Positions 17,411 through 25,878 of a stretch of 44,059 nt of DNA are shown here, piece by piece. Position 1 is the first letter of the stretch. Each line of letters starts with the position of its first letter. Both the position numbers and the translations under genes were made by a program. Source of the DNA: Allolucifera butyrica (GTDB lineage: Bacteria > Bacillota > Negativicutes > Sporomusales > UPPP01); the NCBI RefSeq assembly GCF_900476375.1, contig NZ_UPPP01000085.1, forward strand, positions 1 through 44,059. Direction: 5' to 3'. The notes under the pieces were generated by a model, which had not been told where the DNA came from, searched no databases, and worked only from the letters and a program-made list of their open reading frames with translations.

Positions 17411-18387
17411 ACGCCAAACTGACCTCCCTCCGGAGCAAAGAACCCCAGGAAATGCGCAACGTCTACGCCCAAACCCTGGCGGAACTGGCGGCGGGGAACC
17501 CCAATATTGTGGCCCTGGACGCGGACCTGATGAACTCCATGGGCATGATGAAATTTGCCAAGCAATATCCGGCCAGGACCTTTGACGTGGGCGTGCAGGA
17601 AGCCAACATGATCGGAGTGGCGGCGGGCCTTTCGGCTACCGGCAAAATTCCCTACGCCCATTCCTTCGGTCCCTTTGCCACCCGGCGCTGCTTTGACCAG
17701 CTGTTTCTCTCCTGCGCTTACGCCCGGCTCAATGTACGGGTAATCGGCAGTGACCCCGGTGTCACGGCGGCCTATAACGGCGGGACCCATATGCCCTTTG
17801 AGGACATGGGTATCGTCCGGACCATACCCGGCATCACCATCTTAGAACCGGTGGATTCGGTCATGCTGCGGGACCTGATCAAACAGACCGCCGAGGGCTA
17901 CGGCGTCTACTACATTCGTCTCTTGCGGAAAAATGCCGTGAAAATCTATGAGGACGGTTCGACCTTTCCCATCGGCAAGGGAGTTACCCTGACCGAAGGC
18001 GGCGACGTCACCCTCATTGCCAGCGGCATCTTAGTCGACGACGCCTTAACGGCGGCGGCAGAGCTAAAAACCAAAGGCATCTCGGCCCGTGTGGTCAACC
18101 TTTTCACCCTCAAGCCCATTGATAAAGAACTGATTATCCGCTGTGCCGCCGAAACCGGCGCGATCGTCACCGTGGAAAACCATAACATCATCAACGGCCT
18201 GGGCTCGGCCGTAGCGGAAGTACTGGTGGAAAACCAACCCGTACCGATGGAACGGGTCGGGGTCAACGACCAGTTTGGCGAAGTGGGCCCCCAGGATTAT
18301 CTCAAACAGCGTTTCGGCCTGACGCCGGCGGCCATCGTCAGCCAGGTGGAAACGGTACTGCGGCGGAAACAGGCGGGGAGGCGCTAA
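17407..18387 (+). CDS. Transketolase, C-terminal (pyrimidine-binding) subunit
   Basis: A 326-residue second half of the split transketolase. The catalytic glutamate that activates thiamine diphosphate is Glu65 (DVGVQEANMIG); YAHSFGPFATRRCFDQL, SDPGVTAAYNGGTHMPFED and the C-terminal transketolase domain (from about 195, starting in the GDVTLIASG segment) follow. It overlaps the N-terminal subunit by four bases and is followed after one base by iolB, so it is firmly inside the inositol operon. No transaldolase, phosphoketolase or pentose isomerase gene is nearby, so the pair is more likely to serve a step in inositol breakdown than to fill a general pentose pathway. Donor specificity cannot be read directly from sequence. 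Confidence 0.92.
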   Translation: MNAKLTSLRSKEPQEMRNVYAQTLAELAAGNPNIVALDADLMNSMGMMKFAKQYPARTFDVGVQEANMIGVAAGLSATGKIPYAHSFGPFATRRCFDQLFLSCAYARLNVRVIGSDPGVTAAYNGGTHMPFEDMGIVRTIPGITILEPVDSVMLRDLIKQTAEGYGVYYIRLLRKNAVKIYEDGSTFPIGKGVTLTEGGDVTLIASGILVDDALTAAAELKTKGISARVVNLFTLKPIDKELIIRCAAETGAIVTVENHNIINGLGSAVAEVLVENQPVPMERVGVNDQFGEVGPQDYLKQRFGLTPAAIVSQVETVLRRKQAGRR

Positions 18388-18388
18388 T

Positions 18389-19195
18389 ATGTTAAGAATA
18401 CGGCAGAAGGGGGCGTTTGCCTACGGCTATACCCCCATTACCACCATGGAAGAAACCGAAGACAATACCCTGATGGATTACGGAATTCTGCGTCTGGCCC
18501 GGGGGCAGGCGGAGGAACTCTGCGATCCGGCCAAGGAAAGCGCCCTCTTATTGATTCAGGGCGCCGTCACCCTGGCCTGGGAAGGAAAGGAACAAACCAT
18601 CCGTCGGCAGTCCTGCTTTGACGACAATCCTTGGGTATTGCATGTGCCCCGGGGCGTAAAAGTGACGGTCCGGGGCGTGGCGGACGACTCGGAACTGAGC
18701 CTGACCAAAACGACCAACGACCGGACGTTCGCAGCCAAGCTATACACTCCGCAGGAATGCGCCACCGAAGAACGGGGCAAAGGCACCATGAAAGAAACTT
18801 CGACCCGTATCGTCCGCACCGTGTTTGATTATAGCAATGCGCCCTATTCCAACCTGGTCGTGGGGGAGGTCGTCGATCATCCGGGAAAATGGTCGAGCTA
18901 TCCGCCCCATTATCACCCGCAGCCGGAAATTTACTACTATAAATTCTATCCCGAACAAGGCTACGGCTTTTGTGAGCTGGGGGAAGACGTGGTCAAACTG
19001 AAGCACAACGACACCGTCAAAATTCTGAACAATGCCACCCACCCGCAGACCACGGCCCCCGGCTATGCCATGTACTATATCTGGGTGATCCGCCATCTCG
19101 ACGGCAATCCATACAAAAGTCCGGACTATCCGGTTTTTGTGCCGGAACATTTATGGGTTACCGATCCCAAGGCCAAGATCTGGCCGGATAAATAA
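18389..19195 (+). CDS. iolB: 5-Deoxy-D-glucuronate isomerase
   Basis: A 268-residue bicupin with the IolB signature KWSSYPPHYHPQPEIYYYKF; His174, His176 and Glu180 are the likely metal ligands. LYTPQEC, NATHPQTTAPGYAMYY and the FVPEHLW-type ending also match the family. It isomerises 5-deoxy-glucuronate to 5-dehydro-2-deoxy-D-gluconate (DKG). In the classical pathway DKG is then phosphorylated by IolC, but no kinase of that kind lies in the window. The start follows GGGGAGG, one base after the transketolase stop. The direct link with the transketolase genes is central to the proposed route. Confidence 0.93.
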   Translation: MLRIRQKGAFAYGYTPITTMEETEDNTLMDYGILRLARGQAEELCDPAKESALLLIQGAVTLAWEGKEQTIRRQSCFDDNPWVLHVPRGVKVTVRGVADDSELSLTKTTNDRTFAAKLYTPQECATEERGKGTMKETSTRIVRTVFDYSNAPYSNLVVGEVVDHPGKWSSYPPHYHPQPEIYYYKFYPEQGYGFCELGEDVVKLKHNDTVKILNNATHPQTTAPGYAMYYIWVIRHLDGNPYKSPDYPVFVPEHLWVTDPKAKIWPDK

Positions 19196-19208
19196 GGGGG
19201 AGTAAGGC

Positions 19209-21065
19209 ATGAAAACAATCCGGCTCACCATGGGGCAGGCGCTGCTCCGGTTTCTTGACAACCAATACATCGAGTTTGACGGAATCGAAACCAAATTCGT
19301 CCACGGCGTGTTCACCATCTTCGGCCATGGCGTGGTAGTCGGTTTCGGCGAAGCGCTGGAACAATACCGGGGCGACATGGTCGTCTACCAGGGGAAAAAC
19401 GAACAAGGCATGGCCCAGGCCGCCATTGGCTTCGCCAAACAGAAAAACCGGCGGCAAATCATCGCCTGCACCTCGTCCATCGGTCCGGGGGCCCTCAACA
19501 TGGTTACGGCGGCCGGTACGGCTTCCGTGAACCGCATCCCGCTGTTGCTGCTGCCCGGCGACACCTTTGCCTGCCGGCAGCCGGACCCGGTTTTACAGCA
19601 GCTGGAAAACCCGGCCAGCCTGTCCATCACCGCCAATGACGCCTTCAAACCCGTATCGCGCTACTGGGACCGGGTGGTGCGGCCGGAACAACTGATGACG
19701 GCCATGCTGAACGCCATGCGGGTACTCACGGACCCGGCCGAAACGGGAGCCGTCACCGTCTGCCTGTCCCAGGACGTCGAAGGCGAAGCCTACGACTATC
19801 CGGAGGAATTCCTGGCCAAACGGGTGCACCACATAACCCGGCGACTGCCGACTCAGGGGGAACTGGAGCGGGCGACCGCAAAAATCCGCGGCAAGAAAAA
19901 GCCCCTGCTGATCTGCGGCGGCGGCGCAGTCTACGCCGAAGCGGGGGAAGCCCTGGCCCGCTTTGCGGAACAAACCAGCATTCCCCTTGGCGAAACCCAG
20001 GCGGGCAAAGGGGCCATTCCCTGGAATCATCCCTTAAACCTGGGCGGCATCGGCGTAACGGGCGGTTTGGCGGCCAACCGGCTGGCGGCGGAAGCCGACC
20101 TGGTCATTGCGGTGGGCACGCGTCTCTCGGACTTTACCACCGCCTCCAAATGGCTGTTCCAGAACCCGGACGTGGAATTTCTGGCGATCAACGTGAGCGC
20201 CTTTGATGCCTATAAAATGAATGCCACGACGATTGTCGCCGATGCGAAGGAAACCCTGACCGCCCTGACCGGAGCGCTGGCGGATTACCGTTCGGCTTAC
20301 ACCGGCGAAATCGCCGCCGTCAAAGCGGAATGGAACCGGGAAGTAGACCGGCTGTACCAAGAGGACCGGCCGGCAGGGCTCAGCCAGACCCGGGCGCTGG
20401 GGGTTATCCAGGAACTGATTGGCGACGACGCCGTCGTGGTGGGTTCCTCGGGGAGCCTGCCGGGGGACCTGCAGCGCTTGTGGCGGCCGGTCAAACCGAA
20501 AACCTATCATCTGGAATACGGTTTTTCCTGTATGGGATACGAAGTCTGCGCCGCCCTGGGCGCCAAAATGGCGGCGCCGGAGCGGGAAGTCTATTCCCTG
20601 GTGGGGGACGGCAGCTATCTCATGCTCCATTCCGAACTGGTCACCAGTTTGCAGGAAGGCTATAAAATCAACATCCTGCTCTTCGACAACAGCGGTTTCG
20701 GCTGCATTGAAAATTTGCAGAACGAACAGGGCATCCCCAGCTTTGCCACCCAGTTCAAATTCCGGGACGCCGCGACAGGCCGCCTGAGCGGTGCGGATCT
20801 TCCCATCAGCTATGCCGCCTGCGCCCAGGGTTACGGGGCGAAGACCTATACGGTGCATACCGTGGAAGAACTGAAGGCCGCGCTGGCCAGCGCTAAGAAA
20901 GAGACCGTATCGACCCTCATTGATATCAAGGTTCTGCCGAAAACCATGACCGGCGGCTACGAAGCCTGGTGGCGGGTGGGCGTGCCGGAGGTCTCGGAGC
21001 GGGAAAGCGTGCGCCGGGCCCATGCCAAGCTGGTAAAGGAAGTGCAAAAAACGAAAAAATTCTGA
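19209..21065 (+). CDS. iolD: 3D-(3,5/4)-trihydroxycyclohexane-1,2-dione hydrolase
   Basis: A 618-residue thiamine-diphosphate enzyme of the acetolactate synthase fold, normal length for IolD. The activating glutamate is Glu65 in [11 protein letters not shown]; the central domain begins near [13 protein letters not shown]; the thiamine diphosphate motif is [12 protein letters not shown], ending near [15 protein letters not shown]. It cleaves the cyclic dione to 5-deoxy-glucuronate, opening the inositol ring. AAGGGGGAG precedes the ATG. It lies 13 bases after iolB and 17 bases before iolE. Long open frames on its opposite strand are artefacts of its high G+C at third positions. Confidence 0.94.
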   Translation: MKTIRLTMGQALLRFLDNQYIEFDGIETKFVHGVFTIFGHGVVVGFGEALEQYRGDMVVYQGKNEQGMAQAAIGFAKQKNRRQIIACTSSIGPGALNMVTAAGTASVNRIPLLLLPGDTFACRQPDPVLQQLENPASLSITANDAFKPVSRYWDRVVRPEQLMTAMLNAMRVLTDPAETGAVTVCLSQDVEGEAYDYPEEFLAKRVHHITRRLPTQGELERATAKIRGKKKPLLICGGGAVYAEAGEALARFAEQTSIPLGETQAGKGAIPWNHPLNLGGIGVTGGLAANRLAAEADLVIAVGTRLSDFTTASKWLFQNPDVEFLAINVSAFDAYKMNATTIVADAKETLTALTGALADYRSAYTGEIAAVKAEWNREVDRLYQEDRPAGLSQTRALGVIQELIGDDAVVVGSSGSLPGDLQRLWRPVKPKTYHLEYGFSCMGYEVCAALGAKMAAPEREVYSLVGDGSYLMLHSELVTSLQEGYKINILLFDNSGFGCIENLQNEQGIPSFATQFKFRDAATGRLSGADLPISYAACAQGYGAKTYTVHTVEELKAALASAKKETVSTLIDIKVLPKTMTGGYEAWWRVGVPEVSERESVRRAHAKLVKEVQKTKKF

Positions 21066-21082
21066 TGCTGGGAGAGAAGAAC

Positions 21083-21979
21083 ATGTTTGACCAAAGCAAG
21101 GTATTGCTAGGAATTGCCCCCATTGCCTGGACCAATGACGACCTGCCTGAACTGGGCGGGGAAAATACCTTCGAACAATGCGTCAGCGAAATGGCCCTGG
21201 CGGGCTTTCGCGGCAGTGAAGTGGGCAATAAATACCCGAAGGAGCCGGCGGTACTGAAAAAAGCGCTGGCCCTCAGGAACATCCGCATTGCCAGCGCCTG
21301 GTTCAGCGCCTTTTTAACCACTAAGCCCTATGAAGAAACGGCGGCCGCTTTTAAACAACACCGCGATTTTCTCCATGCCATGGGGGCGAAGGTCATTGTG
21401 GTGGCCGAACAGGGCCACAGCATTCAGGGACAGATGAATACGCCTGTGTTTGACGCCAAGCCCGTATTCACGGCGGCGGAATGGGAGAAGCTGGCCCGGG
21501 GTCTGGAGAATCTGGGCCGGCTGGCGGCGGAGAAGGGCATGAAAATCGTTTATCACCATCATATGGGCACCGGCGTGCAGACGACGGGTGAAATGGAGCG
21601 GCTCATGACCCTGACCGACCCGGATCTCGTTTCCCTGCTGTTTGACACGGGCCATCTGGTTTTCTCGGGGGAAGACCCGGAATACATTCTCCGGAAATAT
21701 GCCGCCCGGATCCGGCACGTCCATCTTAAGGACGTCCGGCGGGATGTCCTGGCTCGGGTCAAAGCGGAAAAAATGAGTTTCTTACAAGCCGTCAAAGCCG
21801 GCGCCTTCACCGTGCCCGGCGACGGGATGATCGACTATGGACCGCTCTTTAAGGTGCTGGCGGAAAGCGGCTATGAAGGCTGGTTCGTCGTTGAGGCCGA
21901 ACAGGACCCGGCGGTGGCCAATCCTCTGGAATACGCCATCAAGGCCCGGCAATACATCAAGGAAAAGACAGGACTATAG
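21083..21979 (+). CDS. iolE: Inosose dehydratase
   Basis: A 298-residue TIM-barrel protein starting [16 protein letters not shown], followed by [13 protein letters not shown] and [12 protein letters not shown], the IolE signature; later [28 protein letters not shown] and VPGDGMIDY match the family. It dehydrates 2-keto-myo-inositol to the trihydroxycyclohexane dione. ATG 21083 is chosen because GGAGAG lies seven bases before it; upstream in-frame codons overlap iolD. It is followed 12 bases later by iolG copy 2, so the first three steps of the classical pathway are adjacent. Confidence 0.92.
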   Translation: MFDQSKVLLGIAPIAWTNDDLPELGGENTFEQCVSEMALAGFRGSEVGNKYPKEPAVLKKALALRNIRIASAWFSAFLTTKPYEETAAAFKQHRDFLHAMGAKVIVVAEQGHSIQGQMNTPVFDAKPVFTAAEWEKLARGLENLGRLAAEKGMKIVYHHHMGTGVQTTGEMERLMTLTDPDLVSLLFDTGHLVFSGEDPEYILRKYAARIRHVHLKDVRRDVLARVKAEKMSFLQAVKAGAFTVPGDGMIDYGPLFKVLAESGYEGWFVVEAEQDPAVANPLEYAIKARQYIKEKTGL

Positions 21980-21991
21980 GAGGAGACTATC

Positions 21992-23002
21992 ATGGCGAAA
22001 CAAATTAACGTCGGCGTTATTGGAGCGGGACGCATCGGCAAGCTTCATGCCGGCAACATTGTAAAAAACTTTCCCGCTGTAACAGTCAAAGCTATTGCCG
22101 ATATTAATGCCGGCGGCCTTGCCGATTGGGCCCAAAGTCTGGGCATTGCCGATGTATATCAAGATTACAAACAGATTTTGGCCGACCCGGCTATTGACGC
22201 CGTTATCATCTGCTCGTCCACAGACACCCATTCCCATATTACCATCGAAGCGGCGCAGGCGGGCAAACATATCTTTTGCGAAAAACCGATCGACTATGAC
22301 GTGAAGCGCATTCATGCTGCCCTGGAGGCCGTAAAGAAAGCGGGGGTGAAATTCCAGGTCGGTTTTAACCGCCGGTTTGACCACAACTTTAAAAAGGTGC
22401 GGGAACTGATTCAAAGCGGCGCCATCGGCGACGTCCAGATCGTGAAAGTGACCTCCCGCGACCCGGCGCCGCCGCCCCTGGAATACGTCAAAGTATCCGG
22501 CGGCATGTTCCTGGATATGACCATCCATGATTTTGACATGGTACGGTATCTCACAGGCAGTGAAGTGACGGAAGTCTATGCCAATGCGGCTGTCCTGGTG
22601 GACCCGGCCATTGGCGCCGCCGGAGACGTGGATACGGCGCTCATCAGCCTGAAGTTTAAAAACGGCGCCATCGGTATGATTGACAACTGCCGCCAGGCTG
22701 TATACGGCTATGACCAGCGGGTGGAAGTGCTGGGAACGAAAGGTGGAATCACCGTAACCAACGATACGCCGACCACAGTGGTTATGAGTACCGGCAGCGC
22801 AGTTACGGCCGACAAGCCGAAATACTTCTTCCTGGAACGGTATATGGACTCCTTTACCGAGGAAATGAAGGAATTTTTCCAGAGTATTGCTGAGAATACC
22901 GAAACGGCAGTAGCCGGTATTGACGGTTTAAAACCGGTTCTCATCGGTCTGGCGGCCCAGGAATCGTACCGGGCAGGAAAACCGGTTAAATTAGAAGGGT
23001 AA
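21992..23002 (+). CDS. iolG: Myo-inositol 2-dehydrogenase, Gfo/Idh/MocA family (copy 2)
   Basis: A 336-residue NAD-dependent oxidoreductase. The nucleotide motif GAGRIG is at 11-16, Lys98 is in EKPI, and Asp175/His179 (FLDMTIHDFDM) are the catalytic pair. It makes 2-keto-myo-inositol, the substrate of IolE encoded just upstream. AGGAGGAG precedes the ATG. Compared with copy 1 at 11820 it is G+C-rich at third codon positions, like the rest of module B, although the proteins share most conserved blocks. A 15-bp hairpin follows the stop codon. Confidence 0.9.
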   Translation: MAKQINVGVIGAGRIGKLHAGNIVKNFPAVTVKAIADINAGGLADWAQSLGIADVYQDYKQILADPAIDAVIICSSTDTHSHITIEAAQAGKHIFCEKPIDYDVKRIHAALEAVKKAGVKFQVGFNRRFDHNFKKVRELIQSGAIGDVQIVKVTSRDPAPPPLEYVKVSGGMFLDMTIHDFDMVRYLTGSEVTEVYANAAVLVDPAIGAAGDVDTALISLKFKNGAIGMIDNCRQAVYGYDQRVEVLGTKGGITVTNDTPTTVVMSTGSAVTADKPKYFFLERYMDSFTEEMKEFFQSIAENTETAVAGIDGLKPVLIGLAAQESYRAGKPVKLEG

Positions 23003-23010
23003 ATGCAGGA

Positions 23011-23048
23011 AACCGGATAACAGACAGTATAAAGTCTGTTATCCGGTT
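23011..23048 (+). terminator. Hairpin between iolG copy 2 and the larA homologue
   Basis: Arms 23011-23025 and 23034-23048 are exact 15-bp complements around an eight-base loop. No T-run follows; instead the ribosome binding site AAAGGAGG of the next gene begins at once. It looks like an attenuator or a message-processing site inside the operon. Confidence 0.5.
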
Positions 23049-23062
23049 GAAAGGAGGCTTTT

Positions 23063-24313
23063 ATGGAGTACAGACTCGGTTTTGCCAAGACCACAATGGA
23101 CGTATCCATTCCCGACCGCAACCTACTGGGCGTGCTGCATGCCAATCAGGTGGAAATCGGCCTGACGGGAGAAGCCGAAGTTGTCCGGGCTTTGAAAAAT
23201 CCAATCCATTCTTCCCGGCTGTGTGAAATCGTAAGGCCGGGTGAAAAAATTGTGGTTATAACCAGTGATATAACCCGGCCTATGCCCAGTCATACGGTTT
23301 TACCGCCGCTTTTGGACGAACTGAGAACAGCCGGAATTCCTGACGAAGATATTACCGTTATATTTGCTCTGGGCAGCCACCGGCAGCATACGGAGGAAGA
23401 AAAGAAATATCTTGTCGGTGAAAAAGTGTACACCCGGATTCGCTGCGTTGACAGCGGCGTTAACGGGTTTAGAAATTTTGGGCGTACCCCAAACGGAACT
23501 CCCGTAGATATTTGTAATCTGGTTGCCGGTGCCGACCGCAGGATCTGTCTCGGCAATATCGAGTACCATTATTTTGCCGGCTATAGTGGCGGGGCCAAAG
23601 CCATTATGCCGGGCGTGTCTACCCGGGCCGCCATCCAGGCTAATCACAGCAGAATGGTTGACGAGTGTTCCCATGCCGGAAATATGGATACCAATACGGT
23701 ACGCTTGGATATTGATGGCGTGGCAAAATTTATACCCATCGATTTTATTTTGAATGTGGTATTGGATGAACAGAAACAGATCATTAAGGCGGTTGCCGGT
23801 CATTATATCGAAGCTCACCGGGAAGGATGCCAATTTCTCGACCGTTTCTATAAAATTAAAATCCGCGAGAAGGCGGATATCGTAATTACTTCGCCCGGCG
23901 GATTTCCCAAAGACTTAAATCTTTATCAGGCGCAAAAAGCATTGGATAATGCCAAACATGCCGTAAAAAAGGGCGGGATTATTATCTTTGTCGCCTCCTG
24001 TAAAGAAGGCTTTGGTGAAAAGACCTTTGAAGAATGGATTGTCGGGGCCCAGACGCCGGGAGAACTGGTCGAGCGGATAAAAAGAGACTTTAAATTGGGC
24101 GGACATAAAGCGGCGGCCATAGCCATGATTTTGCAACAGCAAAAAGTCTATATAGTCTCTGATTTAGCGGATTCTCAAGTTGAAAATATATTTTTTGAAC
24201 CTTTCCATGACGTTCAAAAAGCGCTTGAGCAGGCATTCAAAAAACTTGGTGACGAGGCAAAAGTTATTCTGATTCCGCATGGCGGTTCCATTTTACCCGT
24301 GGTAGAACCTTAG
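23063..24313 (+). CDS. LarA-family nickel-dependent 2-hydroxyacid racemase
   Basis: A 416-residue LarA homologue. Residues matching the lactate racemase active site are visible: Asp69 and Arg72 (SDITRP), His106 (ALGSHRQ), His169 (EYHYFAGYSGG), Lys179 (GAKAIMPG) and His195 (ANHSRM), corresponding to Asp72, Arg75, His108, His174, Lys184 and His200 of Lactobacillus LarA. The lysine and last histidine hold the nickel-pincer cofactor. The family includes lactate, malate, phenyllactate and hydroxyglutarate racemases and a gluconate epimerase. In this operon the expected need is D-malate to L-malate, because cleavage of DKG would give R-configured malate while malic enzymes normally use the S form. 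Cofactor genes larB, larC and larE are not in the window. The start follows AAAGGAGG. Confidence 0.87.
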   Translation: MEYRLGFAKTTMDVSIPDRNLLGVLHANQVEIGLTGEAEVVRALKNPIHSSRLCEIVRPGEKIVVITSDITRPMPSHTVLPPLLDELRTAGIPDEDITVIFALGSHRQHTEEEKKYLVGEKVYTRIRCVDSGVNGFRNFGRTPNGTPVDICNLVAGADRRICLGNIEYHYFAGYSGGAKAIMPGVSTRAAIQANHSRMVDECSHAGNMDTNTVRLDIDGVAKFIPIDFILNVVLDEQKQIIKAVAGHYIEAHREGCQFLDRFYKIKIREKADIVITSPGGFPKDLNLYQAQKALDNAKHAVKKGGIIIFVASCKEGFGEKTFEEWIVGAQTPGELVERIKRDFKLGGHKAAAIAMILQQQKVYIVSDLADSQVENIFFEPFHDVQKALEQAFKKLGDEAKVILIPHGGSILPVVEP

Positions 24314-24348
24314 TCCGGCAGGATGAAAACAAAGGAGGTGGGGCAACC

Positions 24349-25878
24349 GTGGACCAATACTTTTTGAGTTTAAAGGGGATATCCAAGAGTTTTCCCGGTG
24401 TAAAAGCGTTAAACAATGTGGATTTGGATATTAAGGCGGGGGAAATTCACGCCCTGGTCGGCGAAAATGGGGCGGGCAAGTCCACTCTCATAAAAATATT
24501 GACAGGGGCTTATCAATATGATGAAGGGGAAATGGCTTGCCAGGGAAACCAAGTGCGGTTTGCGAGTACGAAAGATTCGCATAATTTAGGCATTGCCTGC
24601 ATTTATCAGGAATTAAGCCTGACTCCTAACATGACGGTTACGGAGAACATATTCCTGGGCCGGGAAATGCGTATCCCCGGTGTCGGGCTGCTGGATTATC
24701 GCCGGATGAACCGGATAGCACAGCAGACGATGAATGACCTGGGGGTTGACATTGACGCGACCAAACTGGTACGGTCCTACGGTATGGGATACCGGCAGAT
24801 GGTCGAAATTGCCCGGGCCCTTGTCGAGAATGCCAAATTAATTATCATGGACGAACCGACATCCAGTTTATCGGAAAAAGAGGTAAAAATCCTGCTGGAA
24901 AATATTCATAAACTGAAAGAAAAAGGGATCGCCGTGGTTTACATTTCCCATCGGCTGGAAGAGGTGCTGGATGTTGCCGACAGGATTACGGTAATGCGGG
25001 ATGGCTGCAAAATTACTACCATGGATAAGCAGGAAGCCGACCAGGAAAAACTGATTCAACTGATGGTTGGCCGAACGCTGGAAGAAAAGTTTCCGAAAAT
25101 TGTTGCAAAAAAGGGGAGTTTGGCATTACGGGCTGAAGGAATTACTCAGAACGATCTGCTTAATAACGTTTCTTTCGACCTTTATCAGGGGGAAGTTCTC
25201 GGTTTTGCCGGATTAGTCGGCGCCGGACGCACTGAATTGGCCCGGGCTATTTTTGGCGCGGACCCGATTGACAGCGGTAAAATTTATATCGACGGGGAGC
25301 CGGTGAAAATCAACAGTCCTGAAGATGCTATCCGGCATGGCATGGCCTTTTTAACGGAGGACCGGAAGGGACAAGGCCTGGTATTGATGCATGATATCCG
25401 GTTTAATTCTACTTTATCCGGCTTGAAAAGATTTTGCACGTTCGGTCCGTTTATTAATACCAAGGCTCTGGAAAACGAAGTGGAAAGCCTGATTAAAGAC
25501 CTGCAGGTACGCCCGGCCAATTCTCTGATTACCACCCGGCTTTTATCGGGCGGCAACCAGCAAAAGGTGGTAATTGCCAAATGGCTTTGTTCTCAGGCGA
25601 AGATTTTTATCTTCGATGAGCCTACCCGCGGAATTGATGTAGGGGCCAAAGTAGAGGTATACAATCTAATTAACCGCTTGGTATCCGAGGGGGCGGCAGT
25701 CATCGTAATTTCCTCGGAATTGCCCGAGGTTATGGGGATCAGCGACCGCATTCTGGTTATGCATGACGGGGAGATTACCGCGGAATTCGCCCAGTCCGAG
25801 GCAACTCCGGAAAAAATTATGAGAGCTGCGACGGGAGGTATAAGTGATGAGTACAAATCCGCAAGCGCTGCCGGCTGA
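24349..25878 (+). CDS. Sugar ABC transporter ATP-binding protein, RbsA/MglA type
   Basis: A 509-residue protein with two fused ATPase domains, usual for CUT2 sugar importers. Domain 1 has Walker A GENGAGKST at 38-46 and Walker B IIMDEPTSSLS with a degenerate signature (YGMGYRQM). Domain 2 has a weakened Walker A (GLVGAGRTE), a clear signature LLSGGNQQKVV and IFDEPTRGIDVG. Start is GTG 24349 after AAAGGAGGTG. It overlaps the permease start by about 30 bases. Transport of inositol is inferred from the operon: the genes follow the iol and larA genes in the same direction, and CUT2 inositol importers are known in other bacteria. Confidence 0.92.
   Translation: MDQYFLSLKGISKSFPGVKALNNVDLDIKAGEIHALVGENGAGKSTLIKILTGAYQYDEGEMACQGNQVRFASTKDSHNLGIACIYQELSLTPNMTVTENIFLGREMRIPGVGLLDYRRMNRIAQQTMNDLGVDIDATKLVRSYGMGYRQMVEIARALVENAKLIIMDEPTSSLSEKEVKILLENIHKLKEKGIAVVYISHRLEEVLDVADRITVMRDGCKITTMDKQEADQEKLIQLMVGRTLEEKFPKIVAKKGSLALRAEGITQNDLLNNVSFDLYQGEVLGFAGLVGAGRTELARAIFGADPIDSGKIYIDGEPVKINSPEDAIRHGMAFLTEDRKGQGLVLMHDIRFNSTLSGLKRFCTFGPFINTKALENEVESLIKDLQVRPANSLITTRLLSGGNQQKVVIAKWLCSQAKIFIFDEPTRGIDVGAKVEVYNLINRLVSEGAAVIVISSELPEVMGISDRILVMHDGEITAEFAQSEATPEKIMRAATGGISDEYKSASAAG

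Noticed and set aside
16562..18387. Transketolase pair as part of a sulfoquinovose (sulfo-transketolase) pathway
   Set aside because: No sulfoquinovosidase, sulfosugar isomerase or sulfonate dehydrogenase genes are present, whereas four classical inositol enzymes directly adjoin it.
12978..23002. Long open frames on the minus strand across module B, for example 20034-21047 and 14367-15263
   Set aside because: They lie opposite strongly supported genes, lack ribosome binding sites and resemble no family. G+C-rich third positions remove stop codons on the other strand.
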